Of a stretch of DNA of 53,954 nt, positions 26,401 through 35,460 are shown in pieces (the stretch's first letter is position 1; each line of letters opens with the position of its first letter). The stretch spans positions 1-53,954 of the forward strand of contig ONEL01000025.1 of the NCBI GenBank assembly GCA_900316835.1. The letters are read 5' to 3'. Source of the stretch: an uncultured Prevotellaceae bacterium. Lineage in GTDB: Bacteria > Bacteroidota > Bacteroidia > Bacteroidales > Muribaculaceae. The translations under genes were made by a program, and so were the position numbers. Below the pieces are notes generated by a model. It saw only the letters and a list, made by a program, of their open reading frames with translations. It was not told where the DNA came from and searched no databases.

Positions 26401-26803
26401 TGATGATGCTAGCCTTAACAGGCACTGCGATGTAAATCGTGATGGAGCTATCACCGCAAGTGATATCACTCTCATCTACAACTATATCCTCAATGGAATA
26501 GAGCCTGAATTAACCTTTAAGTTTGTTAACCAAGAGGACAAAAACGTGAATCAACTAATCTCAATGGGCGATGCCCACGAGGTGGTCAAGGCGATTGACC
26601 ACAGCACTGATCAAGTGGTGCCACAAGGGCTCAGTGCCATTGTCGACAATCCACAAGTCCTCAACGTTAAAAAAGTGACTAAGGATGGAGTTCAGTGCAT
26701 TGAGCTCGTTCCAGTGGCACCAGGCTATGCGGTGGTAGTCTTTTCAATTAACAGCAACGGCACCTACTACTACCGTGAATATCCTGTCAAGGTGACTCAG
26801 TAG
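23480..26803 (+). CDS. BspA-like leucine-rich repeat surface protein with dockerin-like module
   Basis: An 1107-residue secreted protein. After an N-terminal signal segment (to about residue 30, ending TAHAYD), BspA/TpLRR-type repeats (LRR_5) run from about 75 to 930. Typical units are VGDNAFRNCSSLQQVTLGD and IGSRAFLGCSSLKSIVI. Two dockerin-like calcium loops follow (about 948-1010): CDVNADGVVNAIDITFIYN and CDVNRDGAITASDITLIYN. A final beta-rich domain of about 95 residues follows, with no obvious GxxxP-type type IX tail. BspA proteins of relatives bind host matrix or other bacteria; here adhesion is inferred. Confidence 0.88.
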   Translation: MIKHITFKRSAWVRLVAIALWAMTLVTAHAYDYIDSNGIAYNINSDGSTASVTYKTTSYNNYSGSVTIPATITTGGKTYSVTEVGDNAFRNCSSLQQVTLGDKVMAIGSRAFLGCSSLKSIVIVPSVTRIRDYAFADCSQLRQVTINTFAPLKLGTGAFLRCTSLTTVEWLSCSRLEGLGGMTELGTMAFSGCVALEHMLLPGNLQLMGNSIFDGCTSMRSLTLMSDTPIAVKGDPFSLNTSQVTLYVPRGIEPGEVKARYLASPGWRDYNIDELDYSFIDQDNYTYIKLSDNAVSLTGCQTPVTSVNVRRSIKDCSGTTLDVVAISDAAFKTSQVKTLNASEAYSLQSIGREAFAGCAQLDNVMLSEGPVTMGEKVFKDCVALQSINLPSTLRVVPQQALAGCTALNHVKLLNGVQEIDSLAFAGCNSLVSIKLPRSLVEVKPRAFAGCTQLQSFRIDTLSSHFACPDGVLVELASDFDYPVEERGKMKRVVAYPMGKKSTHYYCPWGIVELAPYAFENVQSLTYLALPATMERLAGKCLVGTNLQRINSRSVAPTVVGDNTFSDISTSTIVLQVPEGAVESYRNANGWKNFKNIQERNNALSNEAMAYDWDNEGNAMVVNIMPAAVNAGTLNLPSDISMSGVNYAVAGLKNTSTQLVAGLVTTLNLSSDNLAYIDTSEGINPLAALTALQNLSLSEANQAFVLDDQGLLTSASGTQIFYYLRSKTNTTLTLDSKVTTIMPQAFAHNTHLERLVFTPRLREIGIGAFENCTKLSIIDNATGVTAIKAKAFKGCPLTTFNGGDVLVEVGEKAFDGCASLKYFPLAHGAIESIGNKAFRDCVSLKGAVISNNITTIGDDAFLGCTGLEKVVILGNVDPFGQDVFRACPSLQQLWLNNTTPPVVDHTTFEYNNQAAHTLWVPEEAVVAYRSHPVWGKFGTIHGTYQISHGCDVNADGVVNAIDITFIYNILLGFSSDDASLNRHCDVNRDGAITASDITLIYNYILNGIEPELTFKFVNQEDKNVNQLISMGDAHEVVKAIDHSTDQVVPQGLSAIVDNPQVLNVKKVTKDGVQCIELVPVAPGYAVVVFSINSNGTYYYREYPVKVTQ

Positions 26804-26857
26804 CATGTCATCGCAATCGTTGGCATGAGCGCTTTCACATTATTTATACTCACTGTG

Positions 26858-26890
26858 TTTTGCACAAGTGCAACTTAATGTGTAACTTTG
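26858..26890 (+). promoter_or_regulatory. Enolase promoter
   Basis: TTTTG (26858-26862), 20 bases, then TAACTTTG (26883-26890): a canonical Bacteroidetes promoter. The leader of about 65 bases before the ATG is AT-rich, without Shine-Dalgarno. Confidence 0.85.
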
Positions 26891-26953
26891 CAGCCCAACA
26901 AAGGCTAAGGTTTATACTTTATAAAGAAAAAATTTTTTTAACTGTTTAAATAA

Positions 26954-28270
<1,317 letters not shown>

Positions 28271-28290
28271 TATTACGGCTTGTTAACTAC

Positions 28291-28340
28291 AAGAGGCTCC
28301 CAACAACAATGATGTCGCGCGGAGCCTCTTGATTTTTTTT
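28291..28340 (+). terminator. Intrinsic terminator of eno
   Basis: A perfect 10-base stem AAGAGGCTCC / GGAGCCTCTT followed by GATTTTTTTT, 20 bases after the enolase stop. Confidence 0.88.
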
Positions 28341-28362
28341 GTGGCGCAAAAAAGCGTTATTT

Positions 28363-28395
28363 TTTTGCAAAAGCCAAAAAATGCTATTATCTTTG
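28363..28395 (+). promoter_or_regulatory. tRNA-Leu promoter
   Basis: TTTTG (28363-28367), 20 bases, TATCTTTG (28388-28395). It lies about 48 bases before the mature tRNA 5' end. Confidence 0.75.
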
Positions 28396-28443
28396 CATCG
28401 CAATTTTTGTGAGACGCAATTAGTTGGTCTACACGAGACAGCT

Positions 28444-28528
28444 GCTCGGATGGTGGAATCGGTAGACACGAGGGACTTAAAATCCCTTGGCCATTGCGGC
28501 TGTGTGGGTTCAAGTCCCACTCCGAGTA
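28444..28528 (+). tRNA. tRNA-Leu (anticodon UAA)
   Basis: An 85-base type II tRNA with a long variable arm. Acceptor GCTCGGA pairs with TCCGAGT, the anticodon arm is AGGGA-CTTAAAA-TCCCT (anticodon TAA), and the T arm is GTGGG-TTCAAGT-CCCAC. CCA is not encoded. Confidence 0.97.
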
Positions 28529-28535
28529 CACTGGC

Positions 28536-28575
28536 AGGGGGCTTCAATCATCATTGAAGTTCCCCTTATTGTTTT
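28536..28575 (+). terminator. Terminator after tRNA-Leu
   Basis: AGGGGGCTTCAAT / ATTGAAGTTCCCC hairpin followed by TTATTGTTTT, directly after the tRNA. Confidence 0.78.
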
Positions 28576-28617
28576 AATAGCAAGAAAAACATATTTCACA
28601 CTATAAAATAGTTAACA

Positions 28618-29943
28618 ATGAAAACAAAACCTGATTTAAGACTATCAACACTGATTAACATCAGTTTTGGATTCTTTGGGGTTCAAATCGCCTATGCTTT
28701 GCAAAGCGCTAACATCAGCCGCATCTTTGCCACGCTGGGTGCCGACCCTCACAACTTGAGCTACTTCTGGATTTTGCCACCGCTCATGGGAATGGTGGTG
28801 CAACCACTGGTGGGATACTTCAGCGACAAGACCTGGACCCGCATGGGACGACGCATCCCTTACTTGCTGGTGGGCGCTGCGGTGGCGGTGATAGTGATGT
28901 GCATGTTACCTAACGCCGGTAGCTTTGGGCTTACAATTAGTGCCGCCATGACATTTGGATTAATCTCGCTCATGTTCCTTGATACAAGCATCAACATGGC
29001 CATGCAGCCATTCAAGATGATGGTAGGTGACATGGTGAACGAGAAACAAAAAGCTAAGGCCTACTCGCTGCAGAGCTTCCTGTGTAATGCCGGCTCGCTG
29101 GTGGGTTATATCTTCCCCATCCTATTCACCTGGTTTGGTATTAAGAATATCGCTCCCCAAGGCGAAGTGCCCGACTCAGTGAAGTGGTCGTTCTACATTG
29201 GTGCCGCAATTCTTATCTTGTGCGTTATTTACACCGTTGCCAAGGTTAAAGAGTACACTCCCGCCGAGATGGCTGAGTTCCGCGAGGCTACTAAGGAAGA
29301 AGACAAGAAGATTGCCGCCGAGACCGGTAAGAACACTGGCAACTATGCCATGAAGGTATTCTTCCAGGTGGGTATTGTGCAATTCTTCTGCTGGGCAGCA
29401 TTCATGTACATGTGGACCTACACTAATGGCACTATCGCCGACACCGTGTGGCACACTCTCGACACCGCTAGCGAAGGCTATCAAGCCGCTGGAAACTGGG
29501 TGGGCGTGCTCTTTGCCGTCCAGGCCATTGGTAGTGTGATTTGGGCGCTTGTGTTACCCATGTTCAAGAACGTGAAGGTGGCTTATGCTCTGAGCCTTGT
29601 GATAGGTGGTATAGGCTTTGCAATGGTGCCCTATTGCACCAACCAGTACTTGCTGTTTGTTCCATACTTCCTGATAGGTTTTGCTTGGGCGGCAATGCTG
29701 GCAATGCCTTTCACTCTGGTTACTAATGCCCTTGAGGGTAATCCCCGCATGGGTACTTACCTGGGCTTGTTCAACTGCACCATTTGTGTACCACAGATTG
29801 TTGCTGCCGCTCTGGGTGGTGTCATCCTCAAGGCAGTGGGCAGCGTGCAGGGAAACATGCTCATCCTTGCAGGAGTGTTCCTGGCAGTGGGCGCGCTGTG
29901 CGTGTTCCTCATCAGCGAGAAGCGCAAAGCAAATAAAGCTTGA
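28618..29943 (+). CDS. SLC45-type MFS transporter (probable sugar transporter)
   Basis: A 441-residue, 12-helix major facilitator of the SLC45/sugar-proton symporter type. Features are an N-terminal NISFGFFGVQIAYALQSAN helix, the loop-2/3 signature GYFSDKTWTRMGRRIPY and a large charged central loop (about residues 200-240: AEMAEFREATKEEDKK). Homologous transporters move sucrose, maltose or other small sugars. The next gene is a GH53 galactanase, suggesting galacto-oligosaccharides as a possible cargo, but a strong terminator separates the two. This is inference. Confidence 0.88.
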   Translation: MKTKPDLRLSTLINISFGFFGVQIAYALQSANISRIFATLGADPHNLSYFWILPPLMGMVVQPLVGYFSDKTWTRMGRRIPYLLVGAAVAVIVMCMLPNAGSFGLTISAAMTFGLISLMFLDTSINMAMQPFKMMVGDMVNEKQKAKAYSLQSFLCNAGSLVGYIFPILFTWFGIKNIAPQGEVPDSVKWSFYIGAAILILCVIYTVAKVKEYTPAEMAEFREATKEEDKKIAAETGKNTGNYAMKVFFQVGIVQFFCWAAFMYMWTYTNGTIADTVWHTLDTASEGYQAAGNWVGVLFAVQAIGSVIWALVLPMFKNVKVAYALSLVIGGIGFAMVPYCTNQYLLFVPYFLIGFAWAAMLAMPFTLVTNALEGNPRMGTYLGLFNCTICVPQIVAAALGGVILKAVGSVQGNMLILAGVFLAVGALCVFLISEKRKANKA

Positions 29944-29961
29944 ATTATTTTAGTTAAATAA

Positions 29962-30004
29962 TAAATCGCCCATCGCTGGATATTTTATTTAGCGGTGGGC
30001 GATT
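29962..30004 (+). terminator. Intrinsic terminator after the MFS gene
   Basis: AAATCGCCCATCGCT pairs with AGCGGTGGGCGATTT (one wobble), with T-rich surroundings. The upstream in-frame ATG of the following galactanase (29995) falls inside this hairpin, which argues for the later start at 30043. Confidence 0.88.
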
Positions 30005-30042
30005 TAAAATCCAAATCAACGGTGACCAATAACAAAACAAAC

Positions 30043-31248
30043 ATGAAGAAGAAACTTTTACTCACGGCAATTGCTCTAGTTCTCGTGCCGCAGCTTGCCA
30101 TAGCACGCGTGGGAGATGTGAACGGTGATGGCGAGGTGACTGGTAGCGATGTGACGGCTATTTATAATATAATTCTCTATGGCATTGAGCCTGTGCCCGA
30201 AGTGCTAGTGGGCGGTGACATTTCCATGATTACGCGCTATGAGGAACTGGGGGCTATCTACAAGGACAAGAACGGGACTAAAATCGATAACATTCTGCCC
30301 TGGTTCAAGCAGCAGGGCTGGAATGCCATGAGGGTGCGCCTCTTTGTTGATCCAGCTAATGCTACCGAAGCCGCTAAAAAAGAAGGTGTGATTCAAGACC
30401 TCGACTATGTGAAGGCTCTGGGCAAGCGCATCAAGGACGCTGATTATGCCTTTGTGCTCGACTTGCACTACAGCGACTCCTGGGCCGACCCGGGCAAGCA
30501 AACCCTGCCAGCAGCATGGAATGGCGCCAGCGTCGCCGACTTGCAGGATAGTGTGTACTCTTACACCCGCCGAGTGCTGCTCGCCATGAAAGCTGCTGAT
30601 GCCACGCCCAATTTCATCCAGCTAGGCAATGAGATAACTGGTGGCATGCTGTGGCCCACAGGTCAGGTATATCCCACAGGCGGGGCTCCCGCTGGTGGCT
30701 CGTGGGAGAATTTCGCTGCTTATCAAGCCGCCGCTGCTCGCGCTGTGCGTGAGGTAAGTCCTAACACCAAGATTATCTTGCACGTGGAGATGCACAATGT
30801 GAACCAGCCAGGAGGTTTCTTCTCCAACTGCAACACCTATGGCATTGATTACGACATCATGGGATTGAGCTACTATAGCGCTTATCACGGCGACTTCTCT
30901 AATCTGCACACTGTGCTCAACAAAATGGCAGCCGCCTCAAGCAAGCCCATCATGATAATGGAGTGTGGCTACGGCTATGCATGGGCTTTGCCTGGCACTA
31001 ACTACAACCTTGCTGGCACCTACCCTTACAGCAACGAGGGGCAAAAGAACTTCACCATTGCCATGATTGCCGCCCTCAAGCAGCACAGCCAGGTGAAAGG
31101 TCTCTTCTGGTGGTGGCCCGAGGCCAACGAGTATAACATCCCGGGGCAGAATCAAGTAACATCGTCGTGGTGGAACGGGAGCCTCTTCGACAACCGCAAT
31201 GGCATTGCCCAAGATGCCCTCTATGAACTCAAGCGCATGCTCGAGTAA
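30043..31248 (+). CDS. GH53 arabinogalactan endo-beta-1,4-galactanase with dockerin-like repeat
   Basis: A 401-residue secreted glycoside hydrolase that cleaves beta-1,4-galactan, the side chain of pectin and type I arabinogalactan. Signal peptide MKKKLLLTAIALVLVPQLAIA comes first, then a single dockerin-like calcium loop with helix (GDVNGDGEVTGSDVTAIYN, about residues 24-42), then the GH53 barrel from about residue 56. Catalytic glutamates are Glu197 (QLGNEITGGMLW, acid/base) and Glu307 (IMECGYG, nucleophile). Also typical are RVRLFVDP and LDLHYSDSWADPGKQ. I prefer the start at 30043; an in-frame ATG at 29995 lies inside the preceding terminator. No SusC/SusD pair is in the window. Confidence 0.92.
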   Translation: MKKKLLLTAIALVLVPQLAIARVGDVNGDGEVTGSDVTAIYNIILYGIEPVPEVLVGGDISMITRYEELGAIYKDKNGTKIDNILPWFKQQGWNAMRVRLFVDPANATEAAKKEGVIQDLDYVKALGKRIKDADYAFVLDLHYSDSWADPGKQTLPAAWNGASVADLQDSVYSYTRRVLLAMKAADATPNFIQLGNEITGGMLWPTGQVYPTGGAPAGGSWENFAAYQAAAARAVREVSPNTKIILHVEMHNVNQPGGFFSNCNTYGIDYDIMGLSYYSAYHGDFSNLHTVLNKMAAASSKPIMIMECGYGYAWALPGTNYNLAGTYPYSNEGQKNFTIAMIAALKQHSQVKGLFWWWPEANEYNIPGQNQVTSSWWNGSLFDNRNGIAQDALYELKRMLE

Positions 31249-31287
31249 CCCGCGACACTATAATCATTAACATAAGCCTAAACGACA

Positions 31288-32916
31288 ATGAAAACTAAAC
31301 TATTCACAATGCTGGCGTTGGCTGTGACGGCAATGCCAGTGATGGCGCAAGTAGATGAGTCGACCCCTCAAGGTCAGCGACGCTTATCGTGCACAAGCAT
31401 CATGGTGGGAAAGCGCGCCAGCACCGACGGCTCGGTGATGACCTCTCACACCTGCGACTCGTGGTATCGCACCTGGATGACCATGACCGCGGCACGCGAC
31501 TTTGAGCGCGACACCATCACCGCCATCTACAGTGGTCGCATGCACACGCAGAGTGCCAGCGACAGCACTAAGCTCTACGTTAAAGGCACCATCCCACAGG
31601 TGCGTCACACTTATCGCTATCTCGACACTGCCTATCCCTGCATGAACGAGAAACAACTGGCGATGGGCGAGACCACCATTGGCGGGCGCGACACGCTACA
31701 AAACAAAAAAGGTCTTTTCCTCATTGAGGAGCTGCAGCGCATAGCACTGGAGCGATGCACCACTGCCCGCGAAGCTATAGCGCTGATGGGTAGCCTTGCC
31801 GAGAAATATGGCTATGGCGACAGTGGCGAGTGCCTCACCGTTGCCGACCCTAGCGAGGTGTGGATTTTTGAAATATTCGGCGCGGGTCCCAAGAAGGTGG
31901 GTGCCGTGTGGGCGGCACAACGCATTCCCGATGACGAGATAGCCGTCTCGGCCAATATCTCGCGCATCGACCGCATCGACTTGAGCGACCGCGACCATTT
32001 CATGGCGTCGAGCAATGTCTTCGACCTTGCCCGTCAGCTCAAGTTGTGGGATGGCAAGAAGGACTTTAGTTTTTGGCGCGTGTACAGCGGTGGCAACTAC
32101 ATGAAGGAGACTAAGAACTATAGTGTGCGCGAGTTTTATATCATGAACGCGCTGGCTCCTTCCAAGCACTTGAGCGACACCGTGGAATGCTTGCCACTGA
32201 GTGTGAAACCCGACTCGCTTGTGAGCCCCGAGCAGGTGATGAAACTGCTGGGGAGCTACTACGAGGGTAGCGAGAAGAACCTGAGTGGTCGCCACCTCAT
32301 CCCTAATCCCAAGCGCAAGGACAAGCAAGGTAAACTGGTGGAAAATGAGCCCGACAGCATTGTTTCGCCCTATAGCAATCCCTGGATGCGCCCCGATGAG
32401 ATTAATATGTACTATGCAATGGGTGACTCGGCGATGAAAAACATCCGCACCGTGAGTGTGCCGTGGTGTGCCTATAGCACTGTGATACAGTTGCGCTCAT
32501 GGCTGCCCAACGAGGTGGGCGGTGTGGCATGGGTGGCACTCGACAATCCTGGTGAGAGTCCACGATTTCCTATCTTCGCAGGCAATACCGAGTTGCCACA
32601 ATTACTGCAAGTGTGTGGCCAGCATAGCGACCGCGACGATGCCGCCCTGTGGCATTATCGCAAGGCTAACCGCCTGGCTACAGTGCGCTGGGGTACTTAT
32701 CGCAAGACTCTAGAGCCCATGCGCGACTACTTCACTAAAAAGGGTCAGCGTGAGCTCCCATTCGTTGAGAGCACATGGCAACAGCTCAACTCAAGCGACC
32801 CCAAGGCCGCGCAAGAGATGCTAAACGGATATGTCGCCGACTTCTTTGGTGCTACAATCATGCGCTGGGACGAGCTGGCACGCAAGCTGTGGCGACTGAC
32901 GTGGACTGGCTTTTAA
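31288..32916 (+). CDS. C69-family dipeptidase
   Basis: A PepD-like N-terminal nucleophile hydrolase that cleaves dipeptides, 542 residues long. The signal peptide (MKTKLFTMLALAVTAMPVMA) is followed by a short propeptide and Cys35, the expected nucleophile, in RRLSCTSIMVGKRASTDGS. This matches the C69 start sequence (CT-hydrophobic-hydrophobic-G-K-AS-DGS). SHTCDSWYRTW and EDPSEVWIFE-type segments (VADPSEVWIFEIFG) support the family. It is probably periplasmic, scavenging peptides. It lies 40 bases after the galactanase, perhaps on one transcript, though no functional link is evident. Confidence 0.92.
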   Translation: MKTKLFTMLALAVTAMPVMAQVDESTPQGQRRLSCTSIMVGKRASTDGSVMTSHTCDSWYRTWMTMTAARDFERDTITAIYSGRMHTQSASDSTKLYVKGTIPQVRHTYRYLDTAYPCMNEKQLAMGETTIGGRDTLQNKKGLFLIEELQRIALERCTTAREAIALMGSLAEKYGYGDSGECLTVADPSEVWIFEIFGAGPKKVGAVWAAQRIPDDEIAVSANISRIDRIDLSDRDHFMASSNVFDLARQLKLWDGKKDFSFWRVYSGGNYMKETKNYSVREFYIMNALAPSKHLSDTVECLPLSVKPDSLVSPEQVMKLLGSYYEGSEKNLSGRHLIPNPKRKDKQGKLVENEPDSIVSPYSNPWMRPDEINMYYAMGDSAMKNIRTVSVPWCAYSTVIQLRSWLPNEVGGVAWVALDNPGESPRFPIFAGNTELPQLLQVCGQHSDRDDAALWHYRKANRLATVRWGTYRKTLEPMRDYFTKKGQRELPFVESTWQQLNSSDPKAAQEMLNGYVADFFGATIMRWDELARKLWRLTWTGF

Positions 32917-32948
32917 GAATATTTTGAGGTATTCTTAATAAAATATTA

Positions 32949-32993
32949 ATCGGTCATTAGGATTTCCACAACCTAATGACCGATTTTTGTTTT
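32949..32993. terminator. Terminator after the dipeptidase
   Basis: A perfect 13-base stem ATCGGTCATTAGG / CCTAATGACCGAT followed by TTTTTGTTTT. It lies between convergent genes. Confidence 0.92.
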
Positions 32994-33013
32994 GAATCAA
33001 ATTCAAGGCACTT

Positions 33014-34687
33014 TTAATAGGTGAAGCTGCTGCCTCCAAGGAATTCACGCAGGAGGCTGGTGCTGGGTATGTTGCTAGGGTCGAGCGACTTGAAGTAGCT
33101 CAGGAAACGCAACAGGCGATTGGCCTCGGCATACTCGGGCACGTTGACCGGCACTTGCTTGAGAATGGGCACGGCATAGTCTTTCATGACTGCGAGCTCA
33201 AACAGTAGCGACGAGTTGAACATGGCATCGGCATTCTCCTGATAGGGGAAAATCCATTTTTCCTCGCCACGGCGCACACTGGGCCAGCGTGCTATCGATG
33301 ACTGGGCGCTGGCGCCACGGTACTTGAAGTCGCGCACGATGCGACGCAGCAGGCGGTTGTCGGTGGTCGACACCCAGTTGTGGTCGTCGATGCTGAGCGT
33401 GGTGAGCGCACTCACATAAACACGGAATTTCATCTCATCGGCTATGTCCTTAGTGAGCTCAGGATTTAGGCCATGAATACCCTCCATGAGCAGGATGTTG
33501 TTCTCACCAAGCTTGAGTGTGTTGCCACGGTATTCACGTTCTCCAGTTTGGAAATTGTAGGTGGGCATTGCCACTTCCTCGCCGGCAATCAGCGCCTTAA
33601 TATCCTTGTTAAACTGCTCCAGGTCGAGAGCGTAGAGCGACTCGTAGTCATAGTCGCCATCCTCGTCGCGGGGTGTGTGCTCACGGTCCAAAAAGTAGTT
33701 GTCGAGCGAGATAATCTTGGGGATAATATAGTTTGTCACCAGCTGAATTCCCAGGCGCTTGCTGGATGTGGTCTTGCCGCTCGACGAAGGCCCTGCGATG
33801 AGTACCACGCGTGCTCCACCCTCGTGATAGCGTCGAGTAATCTCGTCGGCAATGCGTGCAAACATCTTGTCGTGCAGTGCCTCGGCAACATTGATGAGCA
33901 ATGGCGCGCGATTTTTGTCAATAACCTCATTGAGGCGTCCCACGTCGTCGAGCCTGACGATGTCGTTGAATTTTACATAGTCGGTAAAAGCCTTGTACAT
34001 TTTCTCCATGGGATAGGTTTTGTGCACCTGAGAGGGATTTTCCTTATCGTGTGCCAGCAGGAGCATTCCCTCTTTGTAAGGAATGAGGTCAAACACCTTG
34101 ACATATCCCGTCGAGGGAGCCAGTGGTCCAAAGTAGCTGTCGATGATGTTGTCGAGCTTGTAATAGGTTGTATAAAGGTCGTTGCTAGTGCTCAGGAGGC
34201 GAACCTTGTCGGCAAGTCCTTGCTTGCGGAACATCTCAATAACGTCGGTAGTGAGACGCTCGCGACGCACAAACTTAATATCCTCGTCGACAATCTCACG
34301 CATGCGCTTCTTGATTTGAGCAATCACCTCGTCGTTGAGAATATCTTGCTCGTGCTTTATCAAGCAATAAAAGCCACCGGCAATGCTGTGCTCAATGCGC
34401 AACCTCTTGCCTGGGAACAGGTCTTCAATAGCCTTGTAGAGCACCATGCACAGCGAGTGAACATACACTTTGCTGCCATGGCTCGATGTGGAGTCGAGAT
34501 ATTCCACCATCTTAGGGGCATAAACCTTGAAATTTAAAGCCTCAACCTTGTTGTTGACCAGCGCGCAAATGGGTTTAAAGGGCAATCGTGTGCTCAATGT
34601 CTCATATATCTCTTGGAGAGAATCACCTCCGTCAATATCGATGTATTCCTGCGTGTTCTTGCAGTAAATTTTCAAATCGTCGGTCAT
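33014..34687 (-). CDS. Nucleoside (uridine-type) kinase
   Basis: A 557-residue Bacteroidales-type nucleoside kinase. The C-terminal half is a uridine kinase/phosphoribulokinase-type P-loop kinase with Walker A GPSSSGKTTSSKRLG (about 285-299). ISLDNYFLDREHTPRDEDGDYDYESL and NILLMEGIHGLNPEL follow, matching the nucleoside and lid regions. The N-terminal half has a TGS-like start (KIYCKNTQEYIDIDGGDSLQEIY) and a segment resembling the threonyl-tRNA synthetase second additional domain (RIEHSIAGGFYCLI). It is probably nucleoside salvage; the exact nucleoside is not determined. Confidence 0.88.
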   Translation of the reverse strand: MTDDLKIYCKNTQEYIDIDGGDSLQEIYETLSTRLPFKPICALVNNKVEALNFKVYAPKMVEYLDSTSSHGSKVYVHSLCMVLYKAIEDLFPGKRLRIEHSIAGGFYCLIKHEQDILNDEVIAQIKKRMREIVDEDIKFVRRERLTTDVIEMFRKQGLADKVRLLSTSNDLYTTYYKLDNIIDSYFGPLAPSTGYVKVFDLIPYKEGMLLLAHDKENPSQVHKTYPMEKMYKAFTDYVKFNDIVRLDDVGRLNEVIDKNRAPLLINVAEALHDKMFARIADEITRRYHEGGARVVLIAGPSSSGKTTSSKRLGIQLVTNYIIPKIISLDNYFLDREHTPRDEDGDYDYESLYALDLEQFNKDIKALIAGEEVAMPTYNFQTGEREYRGNTLKLGENNILLMEGIHGLNPELTKDIADEMKFRVYVSALTTLSIDDHNWVSTTDNRLLRRIVRDFKYRGASAQSSIARWPSVRRGEEKWIFPYQENADAMFNSSLLFELAVMKDYAVPILKQVPVNVPEYAEANRLLRFLSYFKSLDPSNIPSTSLLREFLGGSSFTY

Positions 34688-34748
34688 ATTGTAGTTATCA
34701 GTTTACACAGTTATTTTTCCTATAATATTTAACTCTTAAAAACTAGTC

Positions 34749-35018
34749 TCATAGTGTTGCCAAAACAAAAACTGCGCCATAGCTGAGCCACAGCAGCCAC
34801 AATAGAACCCACATCACCTCGGGACGCTCCTCACGGCAGTACCATGCTATTGCCACCGATGGCAGTGCGTAAAGCGGGAACAAGAGCATGAGTAGCCTGC
34901 CGGTGTCGTTAAACAACGTGCTGGTGCTGTGAAGCAGTGCCACGGGCCACAATAGCAGTGGCAGCAGCGAGAGCAGGATGATTACCTTGGTCGTGCGTGG
35001 ATTGTTGCTGGGATCCAT
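34749..35018 (-). CDS. Small membrane protein of unknown function
   Basis: An 89-residue protein with three predicted membrane segments (about 12-30, 40-60 and 68-87). There is no family I can name. It lies 61 bases upstream of the nucleoside kinase on the same strand and may share its transcript. It is kept because of its hydrophobic periodicity and because there is no competing ORF. Confidence 0.6.
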   Translation of the reverse strand: MDPSNNPRTTKVIILLSLLPLLLWPVALLHSTSTLFNDTGRLLMLLFPLYALPSVAIAWYCREERPEVMWVLLWLLWLSYGAVFVLATL

Positions 35019-35091
35019 AGTTTTATTCTTTCTCGGGGGGCGATACAGCCCAATTATTCAACGGGTTTTGAGCACATTTATTATACTCACC

Positions 35092-35130
35092 TGCGGGCGT
35101 TTCGCTTAAAGTTCATTAAAAAATTAGTTT
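35092..35130 (-). repeat. Family C end fragment
   Basis: CGGGCGTTTCGCTTAAAGTT followed by CATTAAAAAATTAG is an inverted, isolated right end of family C. In 35019-35460 it is the only repeat; the rest is tRNA-Gln, its terminator and the promoter of the SIS gene. Confidence 0.6.
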
Positions 35131-35154
35131 AAGAAAAAGGTGAAATAGACATTA

Positions 35155-35194
35155 AAAACAAAGAGAGCCAAGCGTTAATGGCTTGACCCTCTTG
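35155..35194 (-). terminator. Terminator after tRNA-Gln
   Basis: On the minus strand AAGAGGGTCAAGC pairs with GCTTGGCTCTCTT (two wobbles), followed by TGTTTTT. Confidence 0.75.
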
Positions 35195-35197
35195 GGG

Positions 35198-35268
35198 TTG
35201 TCCTACCCGGACTCGAACCAGGAAATGCGGCACCAAAAACCGTTGTGTTACCATTACACTATAGGACA
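35198..35268 (-). tRNA. tRNA-Gln (anticodon UUG)
   Basis: 71 bases. Acceptor TGTCCTA / TAGGACA with discriminator A; D arm GTGT/ACAC; anticodon loop TTTTGGT (anticodon TTG); T arm CTGG-TTCGAGT-CCGG type. The A-C apposition at 27-43 is the only mismatch in the anticodon stem. CCA is not encoded. Confidence 0.93.
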
Positions 35269-35399
35269 ATCTTAACATCATGAGACCGCTAAGTCCCAAA
35301 TGCGGTGCAAAATTACATCAGTTCGCGCAATCTACCAAATTTTTTTTTAATTTTTTTTATTTTACGGCTGAATTTAGTGGTGAAAAACATGTGAGAAAA

Positions 35400-35431
35400 T
35401 TTTGTATTTTCTAGCTCTTACACTAACTTTG
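35400..35431 (+). promoter_or_regulatory. Promoter of the SIS isomerase gene
   Basis: TTTTG (35400-35404), 19 bases, TAACTTTG (35424-35431), 29 bases before the ATG: a canonical Bacteroidetes promoter. Confidence 0.82.
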
Positions 35432-35460
35432 CATACCGATAAAAAGCAATCACTGAAATA

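Noticed and set aside
29995..30042. Upstream start for the GH53 galactanase
   Set aside because: This ATG lies within a strong terminator hairpin and would place charged residues before the signal peptide; the ATG at 30043 begins a normal signal sequence.
33473..34537. Long plus-strand open frame (354 codons) opposite the nucleoside kinase
   Set aside because: The minus-strand kinase has clear motifs through this region; the opposite frame has no domain, and its length follows from the codon bias of the real gene. The same applies to the long antisense frames opposite tamB, fbp, the PfkB-like gene, the second FKBP gene and eno.
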